Assembly: GCA_016182845.1 (NCBI GenBank)
Contig: JACPFT010000013.1
Coordinates: 236,255-300,254 of the forward strand
Source: Gammaproteobacteria bacterium
GTDB lineage: Bacteria; Pseudomonadota; Gammaproteobacteria; Enterobacterales; Permianibacteraceae
Reading direction: 5' to 3'
Length of the DNA: 64,000 nt
Both the position numbers and the translations under genes were made by a program. The notes under the pieces are model-generated. The model was not told where the DNA came from, did no database searches, and saw only the letters and a list, made by a program, of their open reading frames with translations. Below are positions 1 through 8,598 of this stretch, one piece after another. Positions within the stretch are counted from its first letter, which is position 1. The number at the start of each line of letters is the position of its first letter.

Positions 1-2
1 CG

Positions 3-2183
3 CCGGCCCCGGTCGCCGCCTACCGCTTGATGTTCGTGGACGACGAGCCGGGCGTGCTCTCCGCCCTGCGCCGGGTTTTCCGCCAGGAAAACTATGCCCT
101 GAGCCTGGCCGGCAACGCCGCCGAAGCCTTGAGCCTGATGGAGCGGGAGCCGCCCTTCCACCTGGTGATCTCCGATTTCAAGATGCCGGGCATGCACGGC
201 GCGGATTTCCTGCGCGAGGTGCGTAAGCGCTCGCCGGCGACCATGCGCATCATGCTCACCGGCCAGGCCGACACCGAGGCGGTCATGGGCGCCATCAAGG
301 AGGGCGCGGTCTACCGCTTCATCCTCAAGCCCTGGAACGACGACGATCTGCGCGTCACGGTGGCCCTGGCCCTGGAGCAGTACGAGCTGCTGGACAAGAA
401 CCGCCGGCTGGAAGCCACCAGCGAGCGCCAGAGCCGGGATCTGGCCACCATGGCCAAGATGTCGGTGAGCAACCGCAGCCAGCTGGCCATCCTGCTGCAC
501 AAGAAGGGCCTGGTGAATGCCCAGCAGCTGCAGCAGTTGCACAAGGACATGCAGGGCAAGAAGCAGCCCATGATCGCGCTGCTCCTGGACAAGGGCTGGC
601 TCAGCGAGGGCAAGATCGTCGAGCTCTTGCGCAAGGAGCTGCTCTTCGAGGAGGTGGATCTGGCGGAGACCGCCCTGGATCCGGCGGTTGTCGCCCTGGT
701 GCCGCGCGTGCTCTGCCTGCGCCAGCTGATCCTGCCCCTGCGCGTGGCGGGCAAGCGCCTGAAGCTGGCCATGGCCGATCCCATGGACATGGGCCTCATC
801 GAGGAGCTGGGTTTCTCCACCGGCCTGCAGATCCACCCGGTCCTGGCCCGCCACTCGACCCTCAAGGACAAGCTCAAGGAGTTTTTCGGCGAGGGCTCCT
901 CGGATATCCACGACCTGGCCACCATCGCCGATCTCTCCGATCCCTTCGAGAGCATCGAGCTGGTCATCGAGGAAGACGAGGCCGTCGATATCGAGGACCT
1001 GCTGGCCAGTACCGACGAGCCGCCGGCCATACGCCTGGTCAATGCCGTGATCATGGAGGCACTGCGCCTGCGCGCCTCGGACATCCACCTGCAGCCGCGC
1101 GCCAAGTGCACGGTCGTCCGCTACCGCATCGACGGCGTGCTCACCGACAAGCTGCAGATCCCCTCGAACCTGCACCAGTCCGTGATCTCGCGCATCAAGG
1201 TCATGTCCGAGCTGGACATCACCGAGCGGCGCAAGCCCCAGGACGGGCGCATCACGGTCAAGACCCCGCTGCGCATCGTCGATCTGCGCATCTCCACCCT
1301 GCCCACCCTGAACGGCGAGAAGGTGGTGATGCGCGTCCTGGACCGGGGCGGCGCCGTGTCCCATATCGAGCAGCTGGGCCTGTCCGAGGCCAATGCCGCC
1401 AAGCTGGCCCATGTCGTCACCAAGCCCCAGGGCATGATCCTGGCGACCGGACCCACCGGCTCGGGCAAGACCACGACGCTCTACGCCATGCTCCAGCACA
1501 ATGCCTCGCCCCAGAAGAACTACGTGACCATCGAGGATCCGGTGGAGTTCTACATGGACATGGCCGGGCAGGTGCCGGTGAAGGAGCGGGTCGGCCTGTC
1601 CTTCGCGACGGTCCTGCGCGCCATCCTGCGCCAGGATCCGGACGTCATCCTCCTGGGCGAGATCCGCGACACCGAGACCGCCGAGGTGGCCTTCCACGCG
1701 GCGATGACCGGGCATGTGGTGTACTCGACCCTGCACACCAACTCCGCCGTCGCCACCGTGGCGCGCCTCCTGGATCTGGGTCTCAAGCCCTTCATCATCG
1801 CCGCGGCCCTGGAGGCGGTGATCGCCCAGCGCCTATTGCGCAGGCTCTGTCCCCATTGCCGCCACGAGGCCCCGCCGCCCAAGACCGTCCTGGAGCAGCT
1901 GGGCGCCGGCTACGAGGCCACGGATTTCCCGTTTTTCGAGGCCCCCGGCTGCGGCCAGTGCACCAAGGGCTATTCGGGCCGGGTCGGCATCTACGAGATC
2001 CTGAGCCTGGACGAGACCCTGCGCGAGGCCATCACCCAGGGCGAACCCGCCCACAAGCTGCTCGGCCTGGCCACGGCCCGGGGCATGAGCACCCTATTGG
2101 AAGATGCCCACGACAAACTGGCCCAAGGCCTAACCACCGCCGAGGAGATCCTGCGCGTGTTCGGCGCGCAACGCCTGATATGA
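3..2183 (+). CDS. Receiver-MshEN-PilB/GspE-type secretion ATPase (5' end outside window)
   Basis: Hexameric traffic ATPase of the type IV pilus/type II secretion family with an N-terminal phospho-receiver domain. The reading frame is open to the left edge, and the first receiver strand (YRLMFVDDEP) starts before any internal ATG, so the true start is probably just outside the window. Counting from the TTG at 27: receiver about 1-115 with acidic pair D5/D6, phospho-acceptor D50, T78 and K101 in a KPW motif typical of HD-GYP-linked receivers; MshEN-like domain about 150-285; Walker A GPTGSGKT 475-482; Walker B region with GEIRD; zinc tetracysteine C608/C611 and C642/C645. Its stop overlaps the next start (ATGA), so it is translationally coupled to a c-di-GMP enzyme. 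No pilin or platform gene is adjacent, so the machine it drives is unknown. ATPase assignment is secure; partner is inference. Confidence 0.9.
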   Translation, partial: PAPVAAYRLMFVDDEPGVLSALRRVFRQENYALSLAGNAAEALSLMEREPPFHLVISDFKMPGMHGADFLREVRKRSPATMRIMLTGQADTEAVMGAIKEGAVYRFILKPWNDDDLRVTVALALEQYELLDKNRRLEATSERQSRDLATMAKMSVSNRSQLAILLHKKGLVNAQQLQQLHKDMQGKKQPMIALLLDKGWLSEGKIVELLRKELLFEEVDLAETALDPAVVALVPRVLCLRQLILPLRVAGKRLKLAMADPMDMGLIEELGFSTGLQIHPVLARHSTLKDKLKEFFGEGSSDIHDLATIADLSDPFESIELVIEEDEAVDIEDLLASTDEPPAIRLVNAVIMEALRLRASDIHLQPRAKCTVVRYRIDGVLTDKLQIPSNLHQSVISRIKVMSELDITERRKPQDGRITVKTPLRIVDLRISTLPTLNGEKVVMRVLDRGGAVSHIEQLGLSEANAAKLAHVVTKPQGMILATGPTGSGKTTTLYAMLQHNASPQKNYVTIEDPVEFYMDMAGQVPVKERVGLSFATVLRAILRQDPDVILLGEIRDTETAEVAFHAAMTGHVVYSTLHTNSAVATVARLLDLGLKPFIIAAALEAVIAQRLLRRLCPHCRHEAPPPKTVLEQLGAGYEATDFPFFEAPGCGQCTKGYSGRVGIYEILSLDETLREAITQGEPAHKLLGLATARGMSTLLEDAHDKLAQGLTTAEEILRVFGAQRLI

Positions 2184-4360
2184 ATATGCATGCGGAGTAC
2201 GCCATGACGCCTCGCTCACACCAGGCACCCGCCAGGGAAACCTGCACTCCCCACAGCTTCGAGCTGGCCGCGGTGGCGCTCGCCGAGACTACCCCCGAAG
2301 GCCGCCTGCTCTGCGCCAATCGCCGCTTCCGCAGCCTCCTGGCGCAGAGCGAGGAGGCCCTGGCCGGCAGCCCGCTCAGCGCCTGGCTCCTGGCCTGGGA
2401 GGACGGTCCCGAGCTGCACCAGCTCATCGACCGGGCCTGGACCTATCCGGAGGGCGCCAGCGCCCTGATGCGCCTCATTCAGCCCAATGCGCCGGACAGC
2501 CGCGTCCTGCTCAATCTCAATCCGGTTCGCGATGAAGCCGGGCGGCCCAGCTATCTGGGCCTGGCCCTGAGCGAAGTCCCCGACGCGGGCACCCGGTCAG
2601 CGCCGCTCGACGTGCCGGGCCTGCGCGACGAACTGACCGGCCTGGCCACGACGCGGATATTCCAGGATCGCCTGGATCAGGCCCTGGCCCGCGCGGCCCG
2701 CCAGGGCCGCCGGCTGGCGGTGATCTATTTGGATCTGGACCATTTCACCCTGATCAACAACAGCCTGGGCCTGGCCGTCGGCGATGCGCTCTTGCGGGCC
2801 GTCGCCCAGCGTTTGTCCGGCCTGCTGCGCGCCGCCGACACCCTGGCGCACCTGTCCGGGGACGATTACCTGCTCCTGCTCGACGATCTCGGCGACACCC
2901 AGGCGGTGGCACCGGTCTGCTTCAAGCTGCTCCAGGCCTTCAGCCAGCCCTTCCAGGCGGCCGACCACGAGATGCATGCCACCGCCAGCCTGGGCGTCGC
3001 CCTCTATCCGGACGATGGGGAGGACGCGGACAGCCTGCTCAAGAACGCCAACACCGCCCTGCACCGCTGCAAGCAGCAGGGCCGCAACAACTACCTGTTC
3101 TTTGCCGAGGAGATGAACGGCCGGGTCATGGAACAACTGTTCCTCAAGAACGGCCTGCACCAGGCCATGGCGCGGGGCGAGTTCTTCATCCACTACCAGC
3201 CCCAGGTCGATCTGCGCAGCGGCCTGGTCATCGGCGCCGAGGCCTTGCTGCGCTGGCAGCATCCCGAGCTGGGCCTGGTCATGCCCGGGCAATTCATTCC
3301 CGTCGCCGAGGACAGCCAGCTGATCATCGACATCGGCGGCTGGGTCCTGGAACAGGCCTGCGCGGACGCCCTGGAGTGGCAGAGTCAGGGCGGCCAGCCC
3401 CTGCGCCTGGCGGTCAATCTGTCGGTGCGCCAGTTCCGCGACCCCCATCTGGTGGAACGCCTGCGCCAAGTCCTGCGCAAGACCGGCTTTCCGCCCCATT
3501 GCCTGGAAATCGAGGTGACCGAGAGCATCCTCCTGGACGACGCCGAGGAGGCCGTGGCCATACTCAAGCGCCTGAAGGGTCTGGGCACGCTCCTGTCCAT
3601 GGACGATTTCGGAACCGGCTATTCCTCCCTGAATTACCTGCGCCTCCTGCCCATAGACCGGCTCAAGATCGATCGCAGCTTCATCACCGAGCTGGAGCAC
3701 GATCCGGACGACGCCTGCATCGTGCGCGCCATCATCGCCTTGGCCCAGAGCCTGGATCTCTCGGTTCTCGCCGAGGGCATCGAATCCGAGGGCCAGTACC
3801 GCATCCTGGCGCGTAGCGGCTGCGCGGAGGGTCAGGGCTTCTGGATGGCCCGTCCCATGCGCCAGGCTCAGCTGCTGCGGCAGCTGAGCCTGCCCCTGCG
3901 CATCGCCACCGCGCCCGACGAGTCGGAACGAGCCCTGCTCCTGGTGGACGACGATCCCCATATCCTGGCAGCCCTGGAGCGCAGCCTGCGCCGGGACGGC
4001 TACCGGATCTACAAGGCCCATGACGCCGCCCAGGCCTATGCCCTGATGGCGCGCCACGACATCGGCGTGGTGGTCTGCGATCAGCGCATGCCCGGCACCT
4101 CGGGCGTGGAATTCCTGCGCGGGGTGCGCCGCCTTCACCCGGACACCCTCCGTATCGTGCTGACCGGCCATGCCGAGCTCGACAGCATCCTCGACACCAT
4201 CAACGAGGCCGCCGTCTACAAGTTCCTGACCAAGCCCTGGGACGACGAACAGCTGCGCGACAATATCCGCCAGGCCTTCCACCACTACGAACTGGCCGCC
4301 GCCAACCAGCACCTGCGTGAACTCGTCGCGCGACAGCCCCCAGGGGAGCCCCAGGCATGA
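2180..4360 (+). CDS. PAS-GGDEF(degenerate)-EAL-receiver protein, probable c-di-GMP phosphodiesterase
   Basis: Cytoplasmic c-di-GMP signalling protein of about 726 residues. I start it at the ATG overlapping the previous stop; a longer in-frame extension upstream is only the shadow of the ATPase gene. Order: PAS-like sensor about 20-140; GGDEF domain whose signature reads SGDDY at 226-230, so cyclase activity is doubtful; EAL domain with intact E354-A-L, the DDFGTGYSS loop from D475 and the downstream LAEGIE glutamate, so hydrolysis looks possible; C-terminal receiver about 587-705 with VDDDP, a CDQRMPG acceptor site and a KPW lysine motif. That receiver closely resembles the one fused to the ATPase upstream. 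Ends in an ATGA overlap with the kinase gene, so the three genes form one transcription unit. Confidence 0.9.
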   Translation: MNMHAEYAMTPRSHQAPARETCTPHSFELAAVALAETTPEGRLLCANRRFRSLLAQSEEALAGSPLSAWLLAWEDGPELHQLIDRAWTYPEGASALMRLIQPNAPDSRVLLNLNPVRDEAGRPSYLGLALSEVPDAGTRSAPLDVPGLRDELTGLATTRIFQDRLDQALARAARQGRRLAVIYLDLDHFTLINNSLGLAVGDALLRAVAQRLSGLLRAADTLAHLSGDDYLLLLDDLGDTQAVAPVCFKLLQAFSQPFQAADHEMHATASLGVALYPDDGEDADSLLKNANTALHRCKQQGRNNYLFFAEEMNGRVMEQLFLKNGLHQAMARGEFFIHYQPQVDLRSGLVIGAEALLRWQHPELGLVMPGQFIPVAEDSQLIIDIGGWVLEQACADALEWQSQGGQPLRLAVNLSVRQFRDPHLVERLRQVLRKTGFPPHCLEIEVTESILLDDAEEAVAILKRLKGLGTLLSMDDFGTGYSSLNYLRLLPIDRLKIDRSFITELEHDPDDACIVRAIIALAQSLDLSVLAEGIESEGQYRILARSGCAEGQGFWMARPMRQAQLLRQLSLPLRIATAPDESERALLLVDDDPHILAALERSLRRDGYRIYKAHDAAQAYALMARHDIGVVVCDQRMPGTSGVEFLRGVRRLHPDTLRIVLTGHAELDSILDTINEAAVYKFLTKPWDDEQLRDNIRQAFHHYELAAANQHLRELVARQPPGEPQA

Positions 4361-6039
4361 GCCTTGCCCCTTCCGCCGGCGACATCCCGCGCCGCCAGCG
4401 CCTGGCCTTCCGCCTCAGCGTCAATGTCCTGGTGGCGGCCCTGCTGATCGGCCTGGCGCTCAGCCTGGGGCAGATCGCCCTGGATTTCTCCCGGGTGCGG
4501 GCCAGCCAGGACAGGATCGCCCAGGACATCCTGAGGGCGCACCAGGCCGCCGCCACCCTGGCCGCCTATAACATCGACGACCAAAGCGCGCACGGCATCG
4601 TGCGCGGCATCCTCGAGCACAGCAGCATCGCCCAGGCTAGCCTGCGCAGCGAGCGGGTGGTCCTGGCCCAGGAAGCCCATGCCAATTACCGGCCGGAGAG
4701 CGATGGCCGGGACGAGGCCTGGCTGGCGCCCTATGCCAGCTACCGCGTGGCCTTGCTGGTCTCGGACTTGAAGGAACCGGTGGGCCAGCTGGAGATCGTG
4801 GTCGACCAAGGCGAGCACTTTCAGAGCTTCCTGTTCCGCGCCGCGCTCACCCTGGGCACCGGCCTGGTCTACAGCCTGGCCCTGGCCCTGCTCCTGGCCT
4901 GGGTCGTTCACCTCAGCATCACCCGCCACCTGACCCGGCTGATCGGCGGCCTCCAGGCCATGGATCCGGAGCGGCCCCAGGCCGAGCTGCTCAGCCTGCC
5001 TATCGAGCACGAGCGCTCCGAACTGGGCCTGTTGACCGGCAAGCTGCACGGGCTTATCGCCAGCATCGCCCGCAACATCGCCCTGCGCGAACAGGCCGAA
5101 CAGCGCCTCAAGGACATCAACGAGGGTCTGGAAACGGAAGTCCAGGATCGCACCCGCTGCCTGGCCCGGGCCAACGACAGCCTGCTGAGCGCCCTGGCGG
5201 AACTGAAGAGCGCCCAGAATCAGCTCATGGAGGCGGAAAAATTCGCCGCCATCGGCCAGCTCTCCGCCGGCGTGGCCCACGAGATCAACAACCCCATCGC
5301 CTTCGTGGCCGGCAACATCGGCGCCCTGCGCGACTACTTCCAGGGCCTGTTGCGCCTCATCGACAGCTATGAAAACCTGGAGCAGGCCCTGCCTCAGCCG
5401 GACGCCGCCGCCGAGGTGAGGGCGGTTCGCAAGGACATCGATCTGGACTTCCTGCGCGAGGACGCCCAGCTGCTGCTCAAGGAGTGCGCCGACGGCCTCT
5501 CCCGGGTCAAGGCCATCGTCGCCGACCTGCGCGAATACGCCGGCGAGGAAAATCCCCAATGGCAGCGCTGCGCCATCGATGGCTGCCTGGACAATGCCCT
5601 GAAACGCCTGCGTGCGCAGCTGCCCTCCGGGGTCAAGCTCGAACAGGGCTTCGACGATGTCCCGGAACTGGAGTGCCTGCCCAGCCAGATCGAACAGATG
5701 CTCGAACACCTGCTGCACAACGCCATTCAGGCCGTGAACGGCCAAGGCCGGATCACCGTCGACATCCGGACCCAGGGCGAAGGCATGGACATCGCCGTCC
5801 GCGACAACGGCTGCGGCATCCCCGCCGAACACCAGGCCCATATCTTCGATCCCTTCTACACCACCCGCCCCGTGGGCCAGGGCCGGGGCTTAGGGCTATC
5901 CGTGGTCTATAACACCGTGCGCCGCCACGGCGGGCGCATCCGCGTCGAATCCACGCCCGGCAAGGGCAGCTGCTTCCATGTCTGGCTGCCCCTCAAGCAG
6001 CCAGCCGAACCCCAGGCGGAAACCTTAAGCTTCGCCTAA
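4357..6039 (+). CDS. Membrane sensor histidine kinase
   Basis: Likely phosphorylates the two receiver domains encoded just upstream (inference from operon position). 560 residues. A first membrane helix at about 22-45, a periplasmic sensor to about 160, a second helix at about 165-190, a HAMP-like linker, a coiled coil, then a dimerization domain of the GVAHEINNP type with the phospho-acceptor H308. The ATPase domain shows an N box (LLHNAIQAV), DNGCGIP, FDPFYTT and GRGLGLSV. No receiver of its own, so it needs external partners. Start is the ATG in the ATGA overlap with the EAL gene. Confidence 0.9.
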   Translation: MSLAPSAGDIPRRQRLAFRLSVNVLVAALLIGLALSLGQIALDFSRVRASQDRIAQDILRAHQAAATLAAYNIDDQSAHGIVRGILEHSSIAQASLRSERVVLAQEAHANYRPESDGRDEAWLAPYASYRVALLVSDLKEPVGQLEIVVDQGEHFQSFLFRAALTLGTGLVYSLALALLLAWVVHLSITRHLTRLIGGLQAMDPERPQAELLSLPIEHERSELGLLTGKLHGLIASIARNIALREQAEQRLKDINEGLETEVQDRTRCLARANDSLLSALAELKSAQNQLMEAEKFAAIGQLSAGVAHEINNPIAFVAGNIGALRDYFQGLLRLIDSYENLEQALPQPDAAAEVRAVRKDIDLDFLREDAQLLLKECADGLSRVKAIVADLREYAGEENPQWQRCAIDGCLDNALKRLRAQLPSGVKLEQGFDDVPELECLPSQIEQMLEHLLHNAIQAVNGQGRITVDIRTQGEGMDIAVRDNGCGIPAEHQAHIFDPFYTTRPVGQGRGLGLSVVYNTVRRHGGRIRVESTPGKGSCFHVWLPLKQPAEPQAETLSFA

Positions 6040-6066
6040 GACGGGGTGCTTACCATGCCCACAAGA

Positions 6067-6099
6067 CCGGGCTGCCCCCTTGCTCTAGGCCAGCCCGAT
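6067..6099 (+). terminator. Possible hairpin after the signalling operon
   Basis: An imperfect inverted repeat (GGGCTG / CAGCCC around a C-rich loop) follows the kinase stop. It has no clear T tract, so its role as terminator is only suggested by position. Confidence 0.3.
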
Positions 6100-6140
6100 C
6101 CCTAGACTCGGATTCTTTTCCCTTCAGACGTAGCGCTCCC

Positions 6141-8000
6141 ATGGCCCCACTCGTCCCCACCCTGCGCAGCTATTTCTTCCTCGCCTATCTGAGCGTGCTG
6201 GCCATCGCCGCCGGCTTCCTGCGCCTGGCGGAATGGGGCGACGGGCGCGGCGATCTGTTCCTGGTCCTGGTCTTCCTCAGCTACCCGGCTATCTACCTGC
6301 TGCCGGCCTGGGTCCTGGCCCGGGGCGCGGCGGCCCTGGGAGGCGGCGCCTGGCGGCGAACGAGCCTGGGCCTGGCGGTGTTCGGCGTCAGCGCCACGGA
6401 GCTCCTGCTCCTGGCCGACCAGAAACTGTTCTCCATGTTCGGCTTCCACGTGAACGGCTTCGTGTGGAATCTGCTCACCACCAAGGGCGGCTTCGAATCC
6501 ATGGGCGGCGACGACGCCACGGCCTGGACCTACGGGGGCATCGCCGCCGCGGTCGTGCTGGCCCAGCTGGCCCTGATGCGGCTCCTGCCGCGCGCCGGGC
6601 GCCTGCGCCGCGCCCTGGAAGCCCTGCTCAGCCCGTGCCGGACCAAGGCCTTCCTCGTCCTGCTCCTCCTGGCCACGGTCGGCGAGCGCCTGATCTACGG
6701 CGTCAGCCAGATCCAGGGCCACGGCCCGGTCTTGGCCGCCGCCAATGCCTTCCCCGCCTACCAGCCCCTGCGCTTCCGCCGCTTGGGCAAGCTCGTCGGC
6801 CTCCAGGAGCGCCAGCGCTCCGAATTCAGCCTCAAGCAGAGCGCCGCCCTCAACTACCCGGCCAAGCCCCTGGCGACCGAGCCGCCGGCCAAGGCCTACA
6901 ACGTCTTGATGCTGGTCTCCGAATCCCTGCGCGCCGACATGCTCAGGCCGGAGATCATGCCGGCCACCTGGAAATTCGCCGAAAACGCCCAGCGCTACGA
7001 GCAGCATTTCTCCGGCAGCAACGGCACGCGCATGGGCTTGTTCAGCCTGTTCTACGGCCTCTACGGCAATTACTGGTTTCCCATGCTCAATGCCCGGCGC
7101 GGGCCGGTGCTCCTGGACCGCGCCAAGGCGCTGAATTACCGGCTGTTATTCCAAACCAGCTCGAAATTCACCTACCCGGAATTCGACCTGACCCTGTTCG
7201 CCCAGATGCCCAAGGAGAGCCTGCACGAGGCCGAGAAGCGGCCCTTCTACTGGGAACAGGACCGCGCCGAGACCGAGCGCCTCCTGAACTTCATAGCCAA
7301 GCGCGATCCGAAGCGGCCCTTCTTCGCCTTCCAGTTCTTCCTCTCGCCCCATGCCAATTATTTCTTCCCGGACGAGAGCGTGATCCGCCCGAATTATTTA
7401 AAGGACTTCAATTACGCCACCACCGACATCCCTGAGGAAATCGCCGGCATCAAGGACCGCTACGTCAACGCCGTCCACCACCTGGACCAGCAGCTGGCAC
7501 GCGTCTTCGACTACCTGGAGAAAAACCGTCTGCTGGACTCCACCATCGTCCTGGTCACCGGCGATCACGGCGAGGAATTCCTGGAAAAAGGCTTCTGGGG
7601 CCACAACTCGACATTCACCACCGAGCAGACCCAGGTGCCCTTCGTCCTGCACATCCCCGGGCTAGCCCCGGCCGTCCACACCGGCCTGTCCAGCCATCTG
7701 GACGTGGCGCCGACGCTGATGCCCTACCTCGGCGTGAAGAACCCCGCCGGCGACTATGCCCTGGGGAACAGCCTGGTGAACGGCCCCCGTCGCGAGCACA
7801 CCGTCTTCGCCGACTGGGACCGCGTCGCCCTCATGGACGAGCACTACAAGCTGATCCTCCCGGTCAAGACTTCCGGCTACACCAAGCACCCGGTCACCGA
7901 CCGCAGCGACCGGCCCATCGCCGACGCGGAGGCCGTTTACCAGCGCTACCAGAAGACCCTGGTGGAGGTGATGCAGGGCATGAAGCGGTTCCAGCGGTAG
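6141..8000 (+). CDS. YejM/PbgA-like inner-membrane sulfatase-fold protein
   Basis: Multi-helix membrane protein with a periplasmic alkaline-phosphatase-superfamily domain. 619 residues: about five hydrophobic helices in 1-200, then a globular domain from about 250. Visible metal/nucleophile-type positions are E261 in VSES, T296 in SNGTRMG and D475-H476 in GDHGEEF. The layout (helices first, sulfatase fold second) and motifs match the YejM/PbgA group, which in enterobacteria senses or handles lipid A/cardiolipin; lipoteichoic-acid-synthase-like or phosphoethanolamine transferases share the fold. Substrate cannot be told from sequence. Start is the ATG shortly after a pyrimidine-rich leader; no strong Shine-Dalgarno. 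Confidence 0.8.
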   Translation: MAPLVPTLRSYFFLAYLSVLAIAAGFLRLAEWGDGRGDLFLVLVFLSYPAIYLLPAWVLARGAAALGGGAWRRTSLGLAVFGVSATELLLLADQKLFSMFGFHVNGFVWNLLTTKGGFESMGGDDATAWTYGGIAAAVVLAQLALMRLLPRAGRLRRALEALLSPCRTKAFLVLLLLATVGERLIYGVSQIQGHGPVLAAANAFPAYQPLRFRRLGKLVGLQERQRSEFSLKQSAALNYPAKPLATEPPAKAYNVLMLVSESLRADMLRPEIMPATWKFAENAQRYEQHFSGSNGTRMGLFSLFYGLYGNYWFPMLNARRGPVLLDRAKALNYRLLFQTSSKFTYPEFDLTLFAQMPKESLHEAEKRPFYWEQDRAETERLLNFIAKRDPKRPFFAFQFFLSPHANYFFPDESVIRPNYLKDFNYATTDIPEEIAGIKDRYVNAVHHLDQQLARVFDYLEKNRLLDSTIVLVTGDHGEEFLEKGFWGHNSTFTTEQTQVPFVLHIPGLAPAVHTGLSSHLDVAPTLMPYLGVKNPAGDYALGNSLVNGPRREHTVFADWDRVALMDEHYKLILPVKTSGYTKHPVTDRSDRPIADAEAVYQRYQKTLVEVMQGMKRFQR

Positions 8001-8222
8001 CGCACACGGCCCCGATTCAGGGCAGATACACCCCTGCCCGGCCACACTGGCTAAAAATCACCCAGCCGGACTACACTGCAAGGAGAGTCCCCAAGCCCGG
8101 ACTCGGTAGTAAGAGCCTCTACAGCTCCAGGCTCCCAAGCCCCCTCGTGGGCAGCAGCGGCGCGTTGTCGATGCCTCGGACCCGAATGTCCGGAGCTTGC
8201 CGGCGCCGCAGAGGTACACGCC
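8001..8222 (+). other. Structured leader/intergenic region
   Basis: 222 bases between the sulfatase-like gene and a small ORF. It opens with a GGGCAG...CTGCCC hairpin near 8017-8038, a probable terminator, followed by several short GGACT/AGTCC and GCCGG/CCGGC complementary segments. No riboswitch class that I know is recognisable. Confidence 0.35.
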
Positions 8223-8420
8223 ATGCATGACTTCCCCGATTGCGCTCAGGCCGTGCGCACCACCGTCTCGCTGCTGGAAACCAGCGGCATCAGTCCCATG
8301 ACCATCGCCGCCACCCTGCTCGCCGCCTCCGTCGAGCTGTACCGGCGCGAACTGCCCCACGAGTTCTGCACCCAGGACGAGGTGAAGGAGTTGCTGGGTC
8401 GCATGCTGGGCAGTGTCTGA
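8223..8420 (+). CDS. Small hypothetical protein (65 aa)
   Basis: Not recognised. A 65-residue acidic, helical-looking protein with two cysteines (C7, C51) and no signal peptide or membrane segment. The codon pattern is like the surrounding genes and the ORF ends before a convergent terminator, which supports it as a real gene. The Shine-Dalgarno is weak (GCAGAGG upstream). It stands alone between a sulfatase-like gene and a convergent protease, so context gives no function. Confidence 0.5.
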   Translation: MHDFPDCAQAVRTTVSLLETSGISPMTIAATLLAASVELYRRELPHEFCTQDEVKELLGRMLGSV

Positions 8421-8562
8421 ACCCTCTTATTGGATAAGCCCGTTCGTCTTGAGCCGCACGAAAACCGAACGGGCGCATGCCCATGGAATATGGACCGTTC
8501 AGGCTTCGGCGACGGCCCTCCCGAGCCTGGCCAAGGGCTCATCCTGAACGGCCCAAGTCGCC

Positions 8563-8584
8563 ACGGGCGGGAAATCCCGCCCGT
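8563..8584. terminator. Bidirectional terminator hairpin
   Basis: Perfect 9-bp arms ACGGGCGGG / CCCGCCCGT around AAAT, between the stops of two convergent genes. Two further inverted pairs (GCCCGTTCG/CGAACGGGC at 8440-8474 and CCGTTCAGG/CCTGAACGG at about 8498-8552) lie just to the left. Confidence 0.6.
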
Positions 8585-8598
8585 TACGGCTTCGGCCC

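Noticed and set aside
2597..4312. 571-codon minus-strand ORF opposite the EAL gene
   Set aside because: High-GC shadow of a gene with clear EAL and receiver motifs; its own translation is low-complexity Gly/Gln/Ala without domains.
8001..8222. Possible c-di-GMP or other riboswitch upstream of the 65-aa gene
   Set aside because: The region folds but the conserved core of the c-di-GMP classes, or any other class I know, is not visible.
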